A stretch of 64,000 nucleotides of DNA from the NCBI GenBank assembly GCA_015680685.1, contig MNCI01011128.1, positions 680,837-744,836 of the forward strand, given 5' to 3'. This document shows, one piece after another, positions 1-11,634 of this stretch. Under the pieces are notes generated by a model that saw nothing but the letters and a program-made list of their open reading frames with translations, was not told where the DNA came from and ran no database searches. How positions within the stretch are numbered: position 1 is the stretch's first letter; each line of letters starts with the position of its first letter. Position numbers and translations under genes: made by a program. The DNA comes from Gnetum montanum. Its lineage: Eukaryota; Streptophyta; Gnetopsida; Gnetales; Gnetaceae.

Positions 1-852
1 CGGGACTACTGTCCCATTGAAACACAATGCAAAGGGGATTGGCACTAGGAGAAGAACCATGAAGCTACAAAGGAGAAACAGTTTTCTAACCCCTTGTTCC
101 TACTGAACCAAAATGACAAGAAGGATCCTCCCTCTGGGGATTTTCAACATGAAGATTCTCCACCCCTTAACTCTAGTGAAGAGGGCTTGAACTTGAATCT
201 GTAGTCCATTATCAAAAATCTATGTTCAAGTACAAGTGGAAGTCAAGGTAGGGGCTCGGGCAAGCATAATGATGATAATATTGATGATTGTGGCTATGAC
301 AAGTGGAGAGGAGGCAGTAGACACCATGGTGGTGACAATCCTCCTTCCTCTTGATCCTCTTCATTTTCATCTTCTTCTTCCTCTTTTGGTTCCAACTGAC
401 ACCATAGAGAACAAAATTGTGATGGAGGTGAGTGATGGGATAATGATCGTAGGCTTCACCATGAATGAAGGAGTAGTAGAGGACATCATAGGCATCATTG
501 AAATCATGATGATGTGAACCTTTGAAGCAACTCAAAGCATGCTAAACATCATAGAGGTAGTCAGAATTCCAAACAAGCATGTGAAAGATAGTAGAATCAA
601 GAGGTTGGATATGAATAATATCCTTGTATTTGAGGGGGGATATAACTTAGATCCATAGACCCATTTTCAAGACTTTCACAATGCCTGTGCGTTGCAGAAC
701 ACAGAGAATGATTGGCAAAAAATTAAACTATTTGTTAGGACACTCACAAAGGAAGCAGAAAGTTGGTACCACTCTTTGGGGAAAGAAGCAATGCACAGAT
801 GGAGTACAATGCTTAAGCTTTCCAATGATAAATATTAGACATACTTTAGAGT
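1..852 (+). pseudogene. gag, N-terminal part, of element B
   Basis: The first 80 bases read as a conserved gag stretch with W/R-DYCP, GDWH and HEATKEK. The same stretch occurs in element D gag on the minus strand at about 62570-62660. It continues as an acidic, serine-rich, then DYCP-distal region to a TY-x-RVS motif at the right edge. Several stops and frame changes break it. At 852 the reading is cut by element A and resumes in phase at 20412, so this is one gag gene split by insertion. Gag forms the particle shell that packages element RNA. The 281-bp open frame at 236-517 is out of frame with gag and is not counted as a gene. Confidence 0.8.
848..852. repeat. target site duplication AGAGT, left copy (element A)
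   Basis: AGAGT directly precedes the A 3' LTR copy and recurs at 20412-20416 directly after the other LTR. The gag codons of B join across the two copies. The LTR edge here has lost about 3 bases of its terminal inverted end. Confidence 0.85.
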
Positions 853-3214
853 TACGTCCAAAAACATTGGTGGCTGGAACACTGAGAGGTTACTGGGTGT
901 ACAACCTAACCCTGGATCCGTGCGAGGGCTGTGCTGGAGAAAACAGAAATGGGGTGCCTTGAATGGTCTGGTTGATTAGATAGGGACTTACACAATAACA
1001 ATGGTTTTGAAATGTTTCACGTGGATATCAAAATGAAGAAACTGTAGCACACAGAATAGTAAAAGCATAATAGAGTATATAGTTGAGCAATAAACGTGAA
1101 CAGATAGACAATGATGAAAAATATAGTGAAATGAAATTGAAGTGAGCTTAAGTAAGAGAATACACCACCCCAAAGATAGGGGATTTTATCTTTGTTTGGC
1201 TGAGGAAGGTGTAAAAGTGGTGTACAGTATTGGATAGGCACAGCTTACAATAGAACAGTATGGTCACAACCCCTGAACTACTGCTAATGGCCTACTAATA
1301 AGAACTACTGATCCAATGCTTGCTGGGTTAAGAGAGATCCCAAAAGTGCTACTTCTGGGGTTTGCTATTCACCAAACTTTTGCTTGCCAGTCTCCTTGCC
1401 AAAGCTAATCGCTAGAAAGCCAATGCCAAAAATGCCAATCTCCAATCGCAAGAAAGCCAAGTCAAAAAATTCAACCTTCCAAGCCAACCCCTTGAACATT
1501 ATTTACTGGGGTATTTATAGAGCTAGGAGGGGGAGAGAGATGTGGTTTGGATGCCATGTGTCCTGGGTCCCATAGGGTGCAAATGTGGATGTGCTATACT
1601 ACCATGTAGTGCTACGTTGTAGTGTTACGCTAATGTGCTACGTTGTAGTGTAATGAGGATGGACGTCAAACTTGTTAAGCTGTGACCATTCAAACTGCAA
1701 GTGCCAAAATCCAGGGAATTACCATGTTCACAAAAAATGTCAATGTCAAATGCAAAGTGGAGCCTACGCTTCAGAATTACATCTTCCCTGCTTTTGCGAG
1801 TAAGGTCAAGCATAGGGACAAATTTGGGAATCAACAGGGGGGTGAAAAATAAAGAAAACTGCTGATCTTGTCTTTTGAGGAGATGTTGAAATAGAAATGG
1901 CCTTTGCTAATGAGTTCTAGAGTTGTTGGAGATGTCCTGATGCTTCTTTGCAAGTGTTACGCTATTTACATTGCCCAGGGTAGCGTAAACACTTACACAC
2001 TACACTGTGCTACGTTGCGTAGTGTAGTGTAGCGTAGTGGTCAGTCTTGAGAGAAATCTTGTCCAAAAACCAAAAATACCCCTCTGAGACCTAGCTAGGC
2101 AAGCAAATTCAACAATTGGTAACTCGGCTTTTCATGTTGAAAGGTCCTAGGACCTACTGAGTTCATCGTTGGGATACTTTTGGGCTTTTTGTCCTTGCTA
2201 CGTTGTGCTACGATATGCAGTGTAGCACAGTGTAGCAGCCAGTGTGACATGAATCCTTGCTCGATCTACAATGCTTTATCAAGAAACTTTACTTGGAACC
2301 CAAGGGTGAAGTGGGTTAGGTGGTCTTGGAGGTTAAAGCATGGCCAAGTGCAATTCTTTTGCTAGAACTACTTGACAGGGAACCTTTGTGCGTTCTGACC
2401 CTGCTATGTTGTGTAGCGTAGCATAGTGTAGCACCTAGTTTAGCTTGAATTTTGACTTACTTTGCACACGTTTTGTCATGGGATGTCAGTAATGTCCTGG
2501 AGTGGTAGCAGAACAAGAACTTTTGATGGTCTAGGCATGGGAAATTATATTTACTTCATTAAAGCAATTTGAGTGGTAGTATTGCCACACTAGAACCCTG
2601 CTACACTATGCTATGATGTGTAGCATAGCATAGCGTAGCATTCAAATGGCGATGATTTCTGATGAATTCTACCACATTTTCCTATGTCATGCCGATCATG
2701 CTTCAAGGATGAAGCAGAGTAGGTATCTTGGGGGGTTGAATAATTGTCAACTGTATCTTTGGCGCCTGATTAGTCTCCACATGGCCTACTACGCTATGCA
2801 GCATAGTGTAGCGTAGTAGGTCTCGCAGTTAGAAAAATTGCTGAATTGTTTAGTCCATCCTAAATACTTTTAGCAACTCCTAGCATGGTCCCTGGGTAGA
2901 CCCTCGATTGGGTCATGTGTCAAGCTGGGCGAGCTAGAGAGTGTAGCAAGCCTATTAGCCTGGGAGATAAAAAATTTGCCAAACTACATGGTCTACCTGT
3001 AGTGCCTCTTTCTTGCAAATTGGCCTCATGGTTGGGTGTTGCGTTGACTTTTCTGTAGAGGGTGGCAAGCAGGCTTGAAAGCAGCTTCATAGGATTTAGG
3101 ACTTTCGGGGTGCCATGTTTACGTGGTCTAACGTGACACCGCACTTGTAAAGATCCTTGCCTAAATTTCAGGACTATGTTGAATCATCAGAGTCCCAAAA
3201 TTGATGGTGTTTTA
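853..3214 (-). repeat. 3' LTR of element A
   Basis: This 2362-bp copy aligns end to end with 18050-20411. On the minus strand it begins TAAAACACCATC (the other copy has TGAAACACCATC) and ends near ACGTAACT. It holds a TATA box at 1512-1520. It also holds at least six islands of inverted GCTACG/CGTAGC words, for example near 1600-1650, 1960-2040, 2195-2240, 2400-2435, 2595-2645 and 2785-2820. Confidence 0.93.
1512..1520 (-). promoter_or_regulatory. TATA box in A 3' LTR
   Basis: The minus strand reads CTATAAATACCCC, a standard plant TATA context. The same box is at 18731-18739 in the other LTR. Transcription would run toward lower coordinates. Confidence 0.7.
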
Positions 3215-3240
3215 ATGAACCCTATTTATTGATGTCTGGA
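3215..3240 (-). other. weak polypurine tract of element A
   Basis: Just before the 3' LTR the minus strand reads CATCAATAAATAGGG, matching in position the CATCAACAAAGAGGGG tract of element C at 54962-54977. The run is decayed, so the primer function is inferred from the parallel with C. Confidence 0.5.
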
Positions 3241-4639
3241 GGATTTTCCTAAGAGTCATCGACAAAGAATACGAAACACCATGAAGAACACGACACCCAT
3301 ATCATTCATCAGTGCCCACGACATTTATTGCTATCGTTGGGAGTGCTAGGAAAGCTAAGCCTGATAGGGAAAGGGGAAAGGTTTGAAGAAATTGGGCTAA
3401 GGAAGAGGAAAGGTGAAATATGCATTATCATGAGAGTCATTGGCATAATGTCATCCCTCATCAGAATGCTTATGAGGAAATCAACATGCATGGGTGTCTT
3501 TCTCTTTGGCCCTTAACCTCTCATTGGAGTGCTTAGAGATGGTTAATTTATAGCTGAAGTGAGTGCAAAGTAGCTATCGTGCCATTTGTTTCTGGGTACT
3601 TGTCTCATTGTTTTTGCCTTTTTTGCTTTTTGTTGCACACCCATGTTCAATTGAAGGAAATCTTGTCATTGCTGTAGGATAGGTGTTTCCTCCTCGAGAT
3701 GAGTTGTGTTAGATCCATGTGGGGCTTTGATCTACCTACAGAGGCTTCCCATGGGATGAAGTGCGTTACGTCCATCATGGGCTTGGTGGTTGGGCATGTG
3801 AAAGGGCTTTATGTGCATTGGGAAAGCTTGCGAAGAAGATATTGGAAATTGTAAGTGAAGAGAATGGAGATTAAGTTGGTTGAAGTGAGAGTGGGATATG
3901 CACTCTCAAGTAGCTAGGCTAATCAAAGTGGATACTTTGGAACAATGTAGTGTCTTGCTCTTGTGGTGGAATGCATCTTTGAATGACACCATCTTGGCTT
4001 TTATCCTGCAAAAATAACAGAGAGAAAACTAGGAAAAACAACCATCGAGTGAAGTGAGGGCAAATTCCTGTTTGCTTAGGACACCACCAAGGTGGCAAGT
4101 GTTGTGTCTGACATGCATGATGTCCAAAGAAAGAAGGCCAGTGTAGGTTCTAACAGTGGCAAGCTAGAAAGCTTCAACAGCCCTACCGAGAATGATCATT
4201 AAAGAGGCTAGGAGTGATGGTGATGCAGGTGCTCAGGAATGCTTGTCAAAGGTAAGCATCATGAAATCTAGTTGCAAGGTGAGAAACTTGATAGCTGAAT
4301 GCTTTTTTGAACTCTGACGATGGTGAGGGCTAGAGGATGGAAACATTATGGTTGGGCCACAATAGTGCTGGGACTCCAGTAGTAGGTGCTGACGATGAGA
4401 GCTACGATGAAGATGATTGGCTATGGTAGCGGTAGCTCTGTAAGGTTAGTAAGATGTCAAACGACATCTCCGAAAGATCAGTAAGATGCTGTAGACGACG
4501 ATGCTGCATGTGTCTCAGAGGAATTTTTCTTGATGATGTGAACTTCATTGTAGAACTACAACATCCCACCCCATGTTGTTTGAGAATCTCAAAGGTGTGC
4601 ATGCTCACTTATTCATAGGGTCACATGTGTGAGTTGGGA
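3241..4639 (-). other. A spacer between integrase and 3' LTR
   Basis: About 1.4 kb with only short broken frames on either strand. The first part may hold the decayed tail of integrase. I see no extra ORF, no chromodomain motif and no repeat structure. In many Tat elements this is where an antisense ORF lies; here that type of gene is instead between protease and RT. Confidence 0.5.
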
Positions 4640-5400
4640 GGCATTGCACTGCGAACCCAGTTTAAGGTCTTGGTAGATCATCAGATGTGCTATGGAACTT
4701 GTAATTCAAGAGGTAACACCACTTTAGATCTATATATAAGACTATATAGAGTCTTACCTGTAGCTATTTTGCATGTCGTGCAGTAAGCCTAAAGCATGTA
4801 GAAAATTTGCTTGTGCCATTGCCTCTTGCTGTTGCTAAGCATCCTTTTCAAAAGGTTGATGATGACTTTGTTGGTTGCCTCTACTTGACCATTTTCCTGG
4901 GGGTAGTATGGCGATGAGAAAGAATGTTTGATACCAAGATTTTTGCGAAAGACCTTGGTTTCTGCACTACTGAATAGTGGTTGATTGTTAGTGAAAATAG
5001 TCACGGGAAGGCCAAATTGTGTTACTATGTTATCTAGAATGAAGAGGAAAACCTGTTGGAATGTGGTCTTTCTAAGGAGAATAGCTTCTGCCCATTTTGT
5101 AAAGTATTCGGTTGTGGTAATAATGAAACTATGCCCTGCAGAAGACTTAGGTGTAATGGGTCCTATGATGTCTAGTCCCCAACGTTGGAAAGGCCATGTG
5201 ATTTGTGTGGTATGTAATTTAGTAAGCGATAGGTGTATAAGGTTCCCATGGCATTGACACACATCACATGTTCTAACCTTGGCAACACAATCACATTTCA
5301 TGTAAGGCCAGTAGTAGCCTAGACATATGATTTTTTGTACCATAGCCTTGGGGGCTATGTGTCCCCCACATAATCCCTCATGGACTTGATCAATAATTTT
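4640..5400 (-). pseudogene. integrase domain of element A
   Basis: The 184-residue open part (4789-5343) shows the C-x2-C half of the zinc-binding HHCC domain (CDVCQC), then the catalytic core: W-GLDIIGP with the first Asp, the region where the second Asp should be reading FTNNQ with Asn instead of Asp, and PQENGQVEATNK with the catalytic Glu kept. Reading continues past a stop into AYCTTCKIATG and a PLEL motif, typical of the end of the core in Tat and Athila integrases. Integrase joins the cDNA ends to target DNA in the nucleus. Loss of the second Asp and the stops make it inactive. It is the last domain of A's pol polyprotein. Confidence 0.9.
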
Positions 5401-5499
5401 TTGTGCTTTGTCACCGCTAACGCAAGCTAGTAATATCCCATCATAAGAGTGTCTACATAAAGTGTTGTCTCTTGCAAGGAGATATTTCTAGGCTCATTT

Positions 5500-6240
5500 T
5501 CATAGTGCATCCCTTTGGGTGAGTGTCAGGTTGCATGGGGGTTTACCATGTTGGAGGTATGCTTTAATGTTTTCATATGATTCTTGAGTATTTGTTGCAC
5601 TTACAAATGCGATGTGTACCATATGAATGATGGGATTGGTTTATTTCACTATTGAAGTGGGCAAGGTAGCAAACATATGTGATGGCATGTTTAGCACTAA
5701 TGTGGCCAATGCATCTACTATAGTGTTTTCATTGCGAGACACATGTTAGATGTCTAAGGTTGTGAATTGCTTTAACAAGTTCTTGGCCAAATCGTAGTAA
5801 GGCTATAGGTGCTGTGCTTTGCAAGCATATACCTCTATTACTTGGTTAACAACTAGTTGCAAGTCACCTTGAATTGCTAAGCTTTGGATCCCCAACTCCT
5901 AGGTTGCTAAGATGCCCCTAAGGAGACCTTCATATTCCACTACATTGTTTGTGCAAAGGAATGTGAAGTGATATGCGAAAGGTTAGATCTCCCCAGAGGG
6001 AATGTGAGAATTGCAGTGGCACTACTACTTTGTGTAGTTGAAGCCCCATCAAAGTGGAGAATGGCTTCAAAGTCTATTGGTACTAGGCTTATGCTATTAA
6101 CATGTTCATCTGGGAACTCAAGTTCTATCACTACCTGGTCATTGATAGGCAAGGTTGTAAGTTGCGTAGCTATAGCTTGACCTTTTATCGATGGTTGTGC
6201 TACATAGTGTAGGTCAAATTCAGCAGTTATGGCCTTCCAT
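5500..6240 (-). pseudogene. second (archaeal-type) RNase H domain of element A
   Basis: Downstream of the RT-linked RNase H, the minus strand gives LHFDGAS (first Asp), VVEYEGLL (Glu), IQGDLQLVVNQV (second Asp), a basic stretch ending YYDLAKNLL and NTIVDALATL (last Asp), the ordered motifs of an archaeal-type RNase H. It is preceded by a VARW-type linker (6190-6300). A second RNase H between RT/RH and integrase is a recognised feature of Tat-lineage Ty3/gypsy elements and is the main basis for A's classification. All four acidic residues look present, but TAG stops interrupt the frame. It would cut the RNA of RNA/DNA hybrids during cDNA synthesis. Confidence 0.88.
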
Positions 6241-7777
6241 CGGGCTATCCTACTACTTTTGTATATGTTGGTTGTAATAGCCAAAAGTATGTTATTTTTG
6301 CAAATAATGTTCACTTGGCTACGAAACAAGTAATGCCTCCATTACTTAAGAGCAAATACTAAAGCAAGATAATTTTTTTCTACTTCATTGTATGTGGCTT
6401 CATAAGTTATCAAGGCATGACTCAAGTAATAGATAGGGATTTCAGAACTATCATCTCTCTTTTGGAAAAGCAAGGTAGTGATAGATGTGTCTAAGGTGGC
6501 AAGGTAAATGTAAAACAACTTGTCTCTCTATGGAGGGTAAATAGTTGGAAGATGGGCAAGCGCTCTCTTTAAGTTATCAAAGGCCTCTTGACATTGGTTG
6601 GCCCATTCAAAGTTAACATCCTTTTTAAGAAAGTGTTGCATTGGATGTAACTTATCAGTTAACCTTGTAATAAATCTCATTATGAATTGTATCCTACCCT
6701 GTAGCCTGCACAACTCCTTAAGATTTGTAGGTGGTGCTAAGTTAACGATAGCTTTAACTTTATCAGGGTCTACACGTATCCTCGTTTTTGACACTACAAA
6801 GCCTAACATGCATATGATTTTGACTTTGAAAACACACTTTCTAGGATTGAGACAAAGTTCATGTTTGCAACAATGCTGAAGGACCAAGTTTAGATCGTTT
6901 GCATGGTTAGTAGCTTTTTCAGATTTAACGGCTATATCATCCACGTAATCATTTAGCTTCTCTAAAGATGTAGGTCATCGCTCGCTAGTATCTTGCTCTT
7001 GCATTTTTTAGCCCAAAGGGCATCATTTTGTAGTAGAAGGTTCCCCAGGGGATCATGAAAGTAGTTGCTAGCTAATGTTTCAGGTTTATGTAGATTTGGT
7101 TGTAGCCTAAGAACCCATCCATAAAGGATAGTAAGGCATGACCGATCGTAGTATCGATAAGTTGGTTGATGCTAGGCAATGGGAAGTCATCCTTAATCAT
7201 TGCCTTATTTAGATCTCAGAAGTCTATACAAATCTATATACCTCCTATTTTCTTAGAAATGCAAATGATGTTTGACATCCATTTCAAATAATCAATCACT
7301 CGGATGAACTCAGCCTGGTAGAGTTTAGTGATTTCACTATGCATAGCCCAGGCAATCTTTGGTTTGATCTTGTGGGCTTTTTCTTTTATCACCTTGACAC
7401 ATGGGTCTAGTATGATACATGGGTCTAAGCCTGGCATATCTTCATATGACCATGCAAACACTTCAGTGTTATCATTGAGGACTCTAGAGATGCTTTACTT
7501 AACTTGTGACTCTAGTAACGAGATAATTTTAGTGTTCTTGCCTCTCCTTTGGATGTAGTCATGTGGATTTCAATAAGGTTGTCCTTGGTTACATCTCCAA
7601 CCTCTAAATCTAAGGCCTAGACTAGGTGTTTGGGCTAGTCTAGGGGTATAAGGACACTATGTAGGTGTCACAAGAGGATGGTTCAAAGTCTACCAACTCT
7701 ACATTCAAGCGTCTTGTAAACCTACCATGGGACCCTATCAGAATTAAGGGTGAACAAAGATCATCGCAGGAGGCCAT
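6241..7777 (-). pseudogene. reverse transcriptase and first RNase H of element A
   Basis: The frame opens with an ATG at 7777-7775 (MASCDDLC). RT begins with FAWSYEDMPGLDP and an EFIRVIDYLKWMSNI stretch (7234-7461). The catalytic YVDD-IAVKS box lies at 6933-6944, followed by NPRKCVF, LGFVVS and FEWANQCQEAFDNLK, the RT connection seen in Tat and Athila elements. The first RNase H (6240-6520) is more degraded. The start sits just after a good 3' splice signal at 7790, so this half of pol was probably expressed from spliced RNA, as in Ogre elements. Stops are mostly TAG at Gln or Trp positions. Confidence 0.9.
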
Positions 7778-7815
7778 TTTCCAAGCAACCTATGATAACA
7801 AGCAAACAAACAAAG
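7778..7815 (-). promoter_or_regulatory. putative 3' splice site before A pol
   Basis: The minus strand shows ATTAATTGAC, a T-rich run and TTATCATAG, then GTTGCTTGGAAA and the ATG of the RT reading frame. This is a full plant acceptor: branch-like site, pyrimidine-rich tract, AG. Ogre elements are known to carry an intron between protease and RT; the 5' site in A would be somewhere near 13550-13700 and I cannot fix it. Confidence 0.55.
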
Positions 7816-7839
7816 TCAATTAATACTTGTTTAAGATAG

Positions 7840-8095
7840 CAACATGTAATGGATATATGCAAAGCAATGATGCAATATTAAAGAGTTGCTAGTTTAAGGT
7901 CTTAGCAGACTGCAACCATACAAAATCATAAGTCAAGGTCACTAGTTTAAGGTTGTAGTAGACCGCAACCATGTAAAATTGTACATTAAAATTGCCAGTT
8001 TAAGGTCTTAGCAGTCACTGGGTTAAGATGTAAAGAGAATGCTAATGTTGCGAGTTTAAGGTTGTAACTGACTGTAATCATGCAACGTTGTAAAA
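7840..8095 (-). repeat. TTAAACTAG repeat array, RT side of the A spacer
   Basis: About four spaced copies of GCTAAGACCTTAAACTAGC-like words (minus strand), about 50-65 bp apart. Closely similar words (TGCTAAGACTATAAACTAGC) form an array in element C at 53660-53960. The core TTAAACTA also occurs in the array on the other side of the spacer at 13340-13520. Confidence 0.7.
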
Positions 8096-8461
8096 AGTGA
8101 AGTGAAACTTTTAGTGCATTTAGGTGCTATGCTGTAGCTGAATGCTACGTTGTAGTAGATCCATGTTACGCTACAGTAGACCTATGCTACACTACATTAG
8201 ACCCATGCTACGCTGCATGGGACAAGGGTATTCCACGTTACACATGGGATGCAGGATGCCCTGCGTTATGTGTGGGACATGGAACACCCAGGAAAGTAAG
8301 ATGTGTTTTAACTACGTAGGCTATAAATAGGGGATTACCCCATGGTAATCTTGTCACTTTCACTATTAGAGCTAACATCTAGAGCGTAGTGTAGTTGAGT
8401 TGAGAGATAGCGTAGCAGTCATAGCATAGTAGTTGATACACCTAAGTTTGTGAGCAGAACA
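8096..8461 (+). promoter_or_regulatory. promoter region and 5' leader of the antisense gene
   Basis: The plus strand has CTATAAATAGGGG with the TATA box at 8321-8329, about 135 bp before the first ATG of the antisense gene. Upstream (8130-8230) are four near-repeats of CTATGCTACACTACATTAGA type, the same GCTACG vocabulary as the A LTR upstream of its own TATA box. This suggests a promoter copied from, or evolved in parallel with, the LTR. Direction is opposite to element A. Confidence 0.6.
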
Positions 8462-8580
8462 ATGGTGCACAGGAGTGAACGTAGGCATCAGGGGCTTGCC
8501 AATGTAGATGAAGGGGAGCATACCTTGAGATGTCTTCCCAGGGTGCATGTTGAGGAGTGGCAAGAGGCCCCATCCACCTG

Positions 8581-9645
8581 GTAAGTCACTATGCTACCCT
8601 TCTTTACATTATGAGATTTTATTCAGTGAGCTTGTCACTACAGTCACCGCGTCTTGGTTGCTACAGTTGTTACTATTGCTACATGGAAATTGTTGTTATT
8701 GCCTTGGCTACTACTTTAGCTGCTACATCGTGTCTATAGTTGGTTTGGCCGTTGTGTCTAAGGTGATTGCTACGCTACGGTTGGCACACAACACTACCGT
8801 AACCACCATTGTTGGGAATGGGCAGTACACCATTACAAGGGTTTGGGTAGTTTTGGACGATGTAGTGCATGTTCGGTGTAGCTTAGCACCTATGGAGGGG
8901 GTTCTGGCTTGCAAGGTTTTTTAGGTAGCATAGCACATGTTTAGCATAGCGTAGCACATTGTATGTTATATCTCATGCAGTAGGATAGGGCAGGGGTAAT
9001 GGAAACATTGTATGTATTTTTCTCAGGCCACGTTATTTTTGACATTGTAATTGTCATACTATTGTGTTTTCGGTGGTCGTTATGCTACACCGTTACACTG
9101 CTACACTGCTACACTGCTACATTGCTATGTTGGTAAGCTCGCTACGCTGCTATGCTGGTAGAGCTGTTACGTTGCTATGCTTGTTATAGTGTTGTACCTG
9201 CTACATTGTTATGCTTGTTACATTGTTATACTGTCATACTTACTATGTCGCTACGCTGCACGGGGTATGGTTGTCATGCCATGCTATGCGTAACGCAACC
9301 GCTATGTTGTACCTTGCTATGGTATGCTACGTGTAACGTGGTTGCTACGCTATGCAGGGTGTACTTGTTATGCTACGCTATGCATAACATATCTGCTACA
9401 TTGCGCAAGGTATACCTATTATGCTATACTGCACATAACACACTGCTACGCTGCACAAGGTATACCTGTTATGCTATGTTGCGCGTAACACCCTGCTACG
9501 CTGCATGTAATATTTGGCCTTGTTTCATTGTGTTAGGGACATACTATTTCATACTCGGAAAAAAATTGTATACCAGAGGCTACACTACACTATTGAGTAA
9601 CCATCACTTGAACATTGTACTAATGCTTTGTGCTATGTCATGCAG
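8581..9645 (+). repeat. large first intron of the antisense gene, rich in GCTAC repeats
   Basis: It runs from GTAAGT to a TCATGCAG acceptor. The central part (9080-9500) is dense in TGCTACACTGCTACACTGCT-like words and longer units of about 60-70 bp built from CTGCTACGCTGCACAAGGTA and TAACAC pieces. The same word family marks the A LTR. No coding signal is convincing here; the 226-residue open frame at 9152-9832 is repeat-derived. Confidence 0.5.
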
Positions 9646-10507
9646 GGTCATGCTAAAACCCATCTTGATCATGCTTGAGCTGGTAGGATTCTTGTGTTGC
9701 CTGAGTGCACCTATGGCCAACGTCCCCCCTCCCCATGCACGGGTAGGGGATCAGGTGGTTTGGTTTTGGGAAGGTGCATGGGAGTTCCTAGAGTTTCTCC
9801 TTCGCCACTTTAGTGTGATATTATGGTCATAATTGTCGGCCGAGATAGCCATTGTTCTTGTTGAAATGCTATTTCTTGGGGCAAATTGAGGCATTTTGAA
9901 GTTTATGGCTGATGGGCTGATTGAAGGCAAAGGAGTAGAAGGCTTAAATCGATGCCTGAGAGGCTTAAGATGCTTGTGTTGGATTTGGTCCATGCTTGAA
10001 TTTAAATGCTATCATAAATACAACACATTGTTCGTTGCCGGCCACATGGGTACTTTCTTCCAGAATCCAACCGGGACCGTCTACTGTGTTGGCGGGTGAT
10101 TCCTATGAAGATGTTTTAGCCATGTTGTATCATTTCTCTTACATAATTGAAATGTTTACTATATTCTGTATGTTACCATGTTTGTAATTGATAAGGATGG
10201 TCTTCACGATCACTAGGGGACATTGGCGTTGGCCCAAACGGCCTTGCAAGAGTTCTCTTCTATCCGGAACGTGTGCACTAGCATCATAGAATAACTTGGG
10301 GTCAATTTTAGAACCTATCCAACCAAGTATGCCAAGTTCTATTTGAAGACGTCCCACCGAGCACTTACCATGGAGGATGTCCTAGTGGAAATCCCACCAT
10401 TTCCCACGCCATTCACACCTGGTGTGTTAGATTATGCATTTTTATGTGTTCAAGTGATTGGTTTTGTTTTTACCTTTTGTTAATTTTGTTGTTGATTATT
10501 GTAGTAG

Positions 10508-11557
10508 CAAGAAAATCCCAAGAGGTTACAGTAATCACCTCCAAACGAGATGAAACTAACCTCTTCTTCAAATACGGGGAGGTGGATGAGACACAACGTT
10601 GGCTATGCAATGGGGCCCCAGCCATGCTTGTTCATAATGTTCAGGAGGCTGGGCTCATGGATTTATTCCTAGCAATAAATCCAAGCATCCCAGCTGCAGA
10701 ATGCTTTTCCTAGTTGATTCTTTTTTCAAAAAGGCTAACTGCTTCCGCACATGGGTTCAAAATGTCCAGGTGGTGGTTGAAATTACTGACAGCCCTTTTG
10801 CTGATCTCTTCGATGTTCCCTCTGATGGTCTACCTATAGGGGATAAGACTAGTAAGGATGTAAACCATCAAGGGAATATAGAAGAATGGCTAGGGATGAG
10901 CAAGGACCGAAAGGGGATTTATATGCATAAGGTTAGGCTAGGGATAGCCTAAAAGGTTTACCTTGTCTTCCAAGCTTGTGCCTTCCCCAAGCTACTCTCC
11001 CAAGGGAAAATTCTTGGAGTAGAATAGGCTTGGATCATGAGGGATGTCATGGAAGAAGGAACCTACTATAATTGGGCCAAGTACCTTTTTGAAGGCTTGC
11101 ATGCTAAAATGGTTAAGCTTTGCGAGAAGCTTGATGCCCATTTCAATGTACACTTCACCTTCTTCATAGCCTGCCTACGACAATTTGCGGAATTCTTGGT
11201 GGTCTAAGAAAATGACATCTAGGTGCAGCAGGATTGCACTGAGATATCCAAACCATGGATTTTCCAAGTATTCTGCACCACTCGATCCCAAGACCCCTCA
11301 GAAGCTATTAGGGAGTCTTTTTCAATAATGACGAAGGATTGGGTGGGACGTCCCTATCGTGCACCAGATAGCGTTGGAGAGGTGCCTCCCACTAACATAG
11401 GAAATGTGATAAGGGGGGCACATCTCATTGCTAAAGTAGTGAAATCAAGGTTGCAATGTAAGAAGTCTTGTCCCATGGAAGAGGCTCCATGTACTAGTGA
11501 AGAAAGAGATAGAAAGTTACGGATCAAGGTTCGTAAAGTGCAGCCCATAGTTGATAA
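10508..11557 (+). pseudogene. exon 4 of the antisense gene
   Basis: This is the longest coding piece, about 350 codons. The preceding exon ends in phase 1 (at 10421), and its last base plus the first two here complete a codon. The reading contains RKSQEVTVITSKRDETNLFFKY, KKANCFRTWVQNVQ, YYNWAKYLFEGLHAKMVKL and SIMTKDWVGRPYR stretches. One frame change near 10705 and TAG/TAA stops near 10952, 11024, 11204 and 11219 break it. It ends at a GTATGTTT donor. No motif identifies an enzyme. Confidence 0.65.
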
Positions 11558-11634
11558 GTATGTTTAATTGTCTCGTTAGTTACCCCTACCATTTTGTGTT
11601 AGACTAGCCTACTTACTTTAGACGTGTTTAACAG

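Noticed and set aside
8096-9645. A separate solo LTR inserted in element A.
   Set aside because: It has LTR-like words and a TATA box, but I find no second copy, no TG/CA ends and no target duplication. A promoter plus first intron fits better.
9152-9832. A 226-codon plus-strand open frame rich in Cys, Tyr and Leu.
   Set aside because: Its sequence is translated GCTAC-type repeats in an intron-like stretch; no domain and a biased composition.
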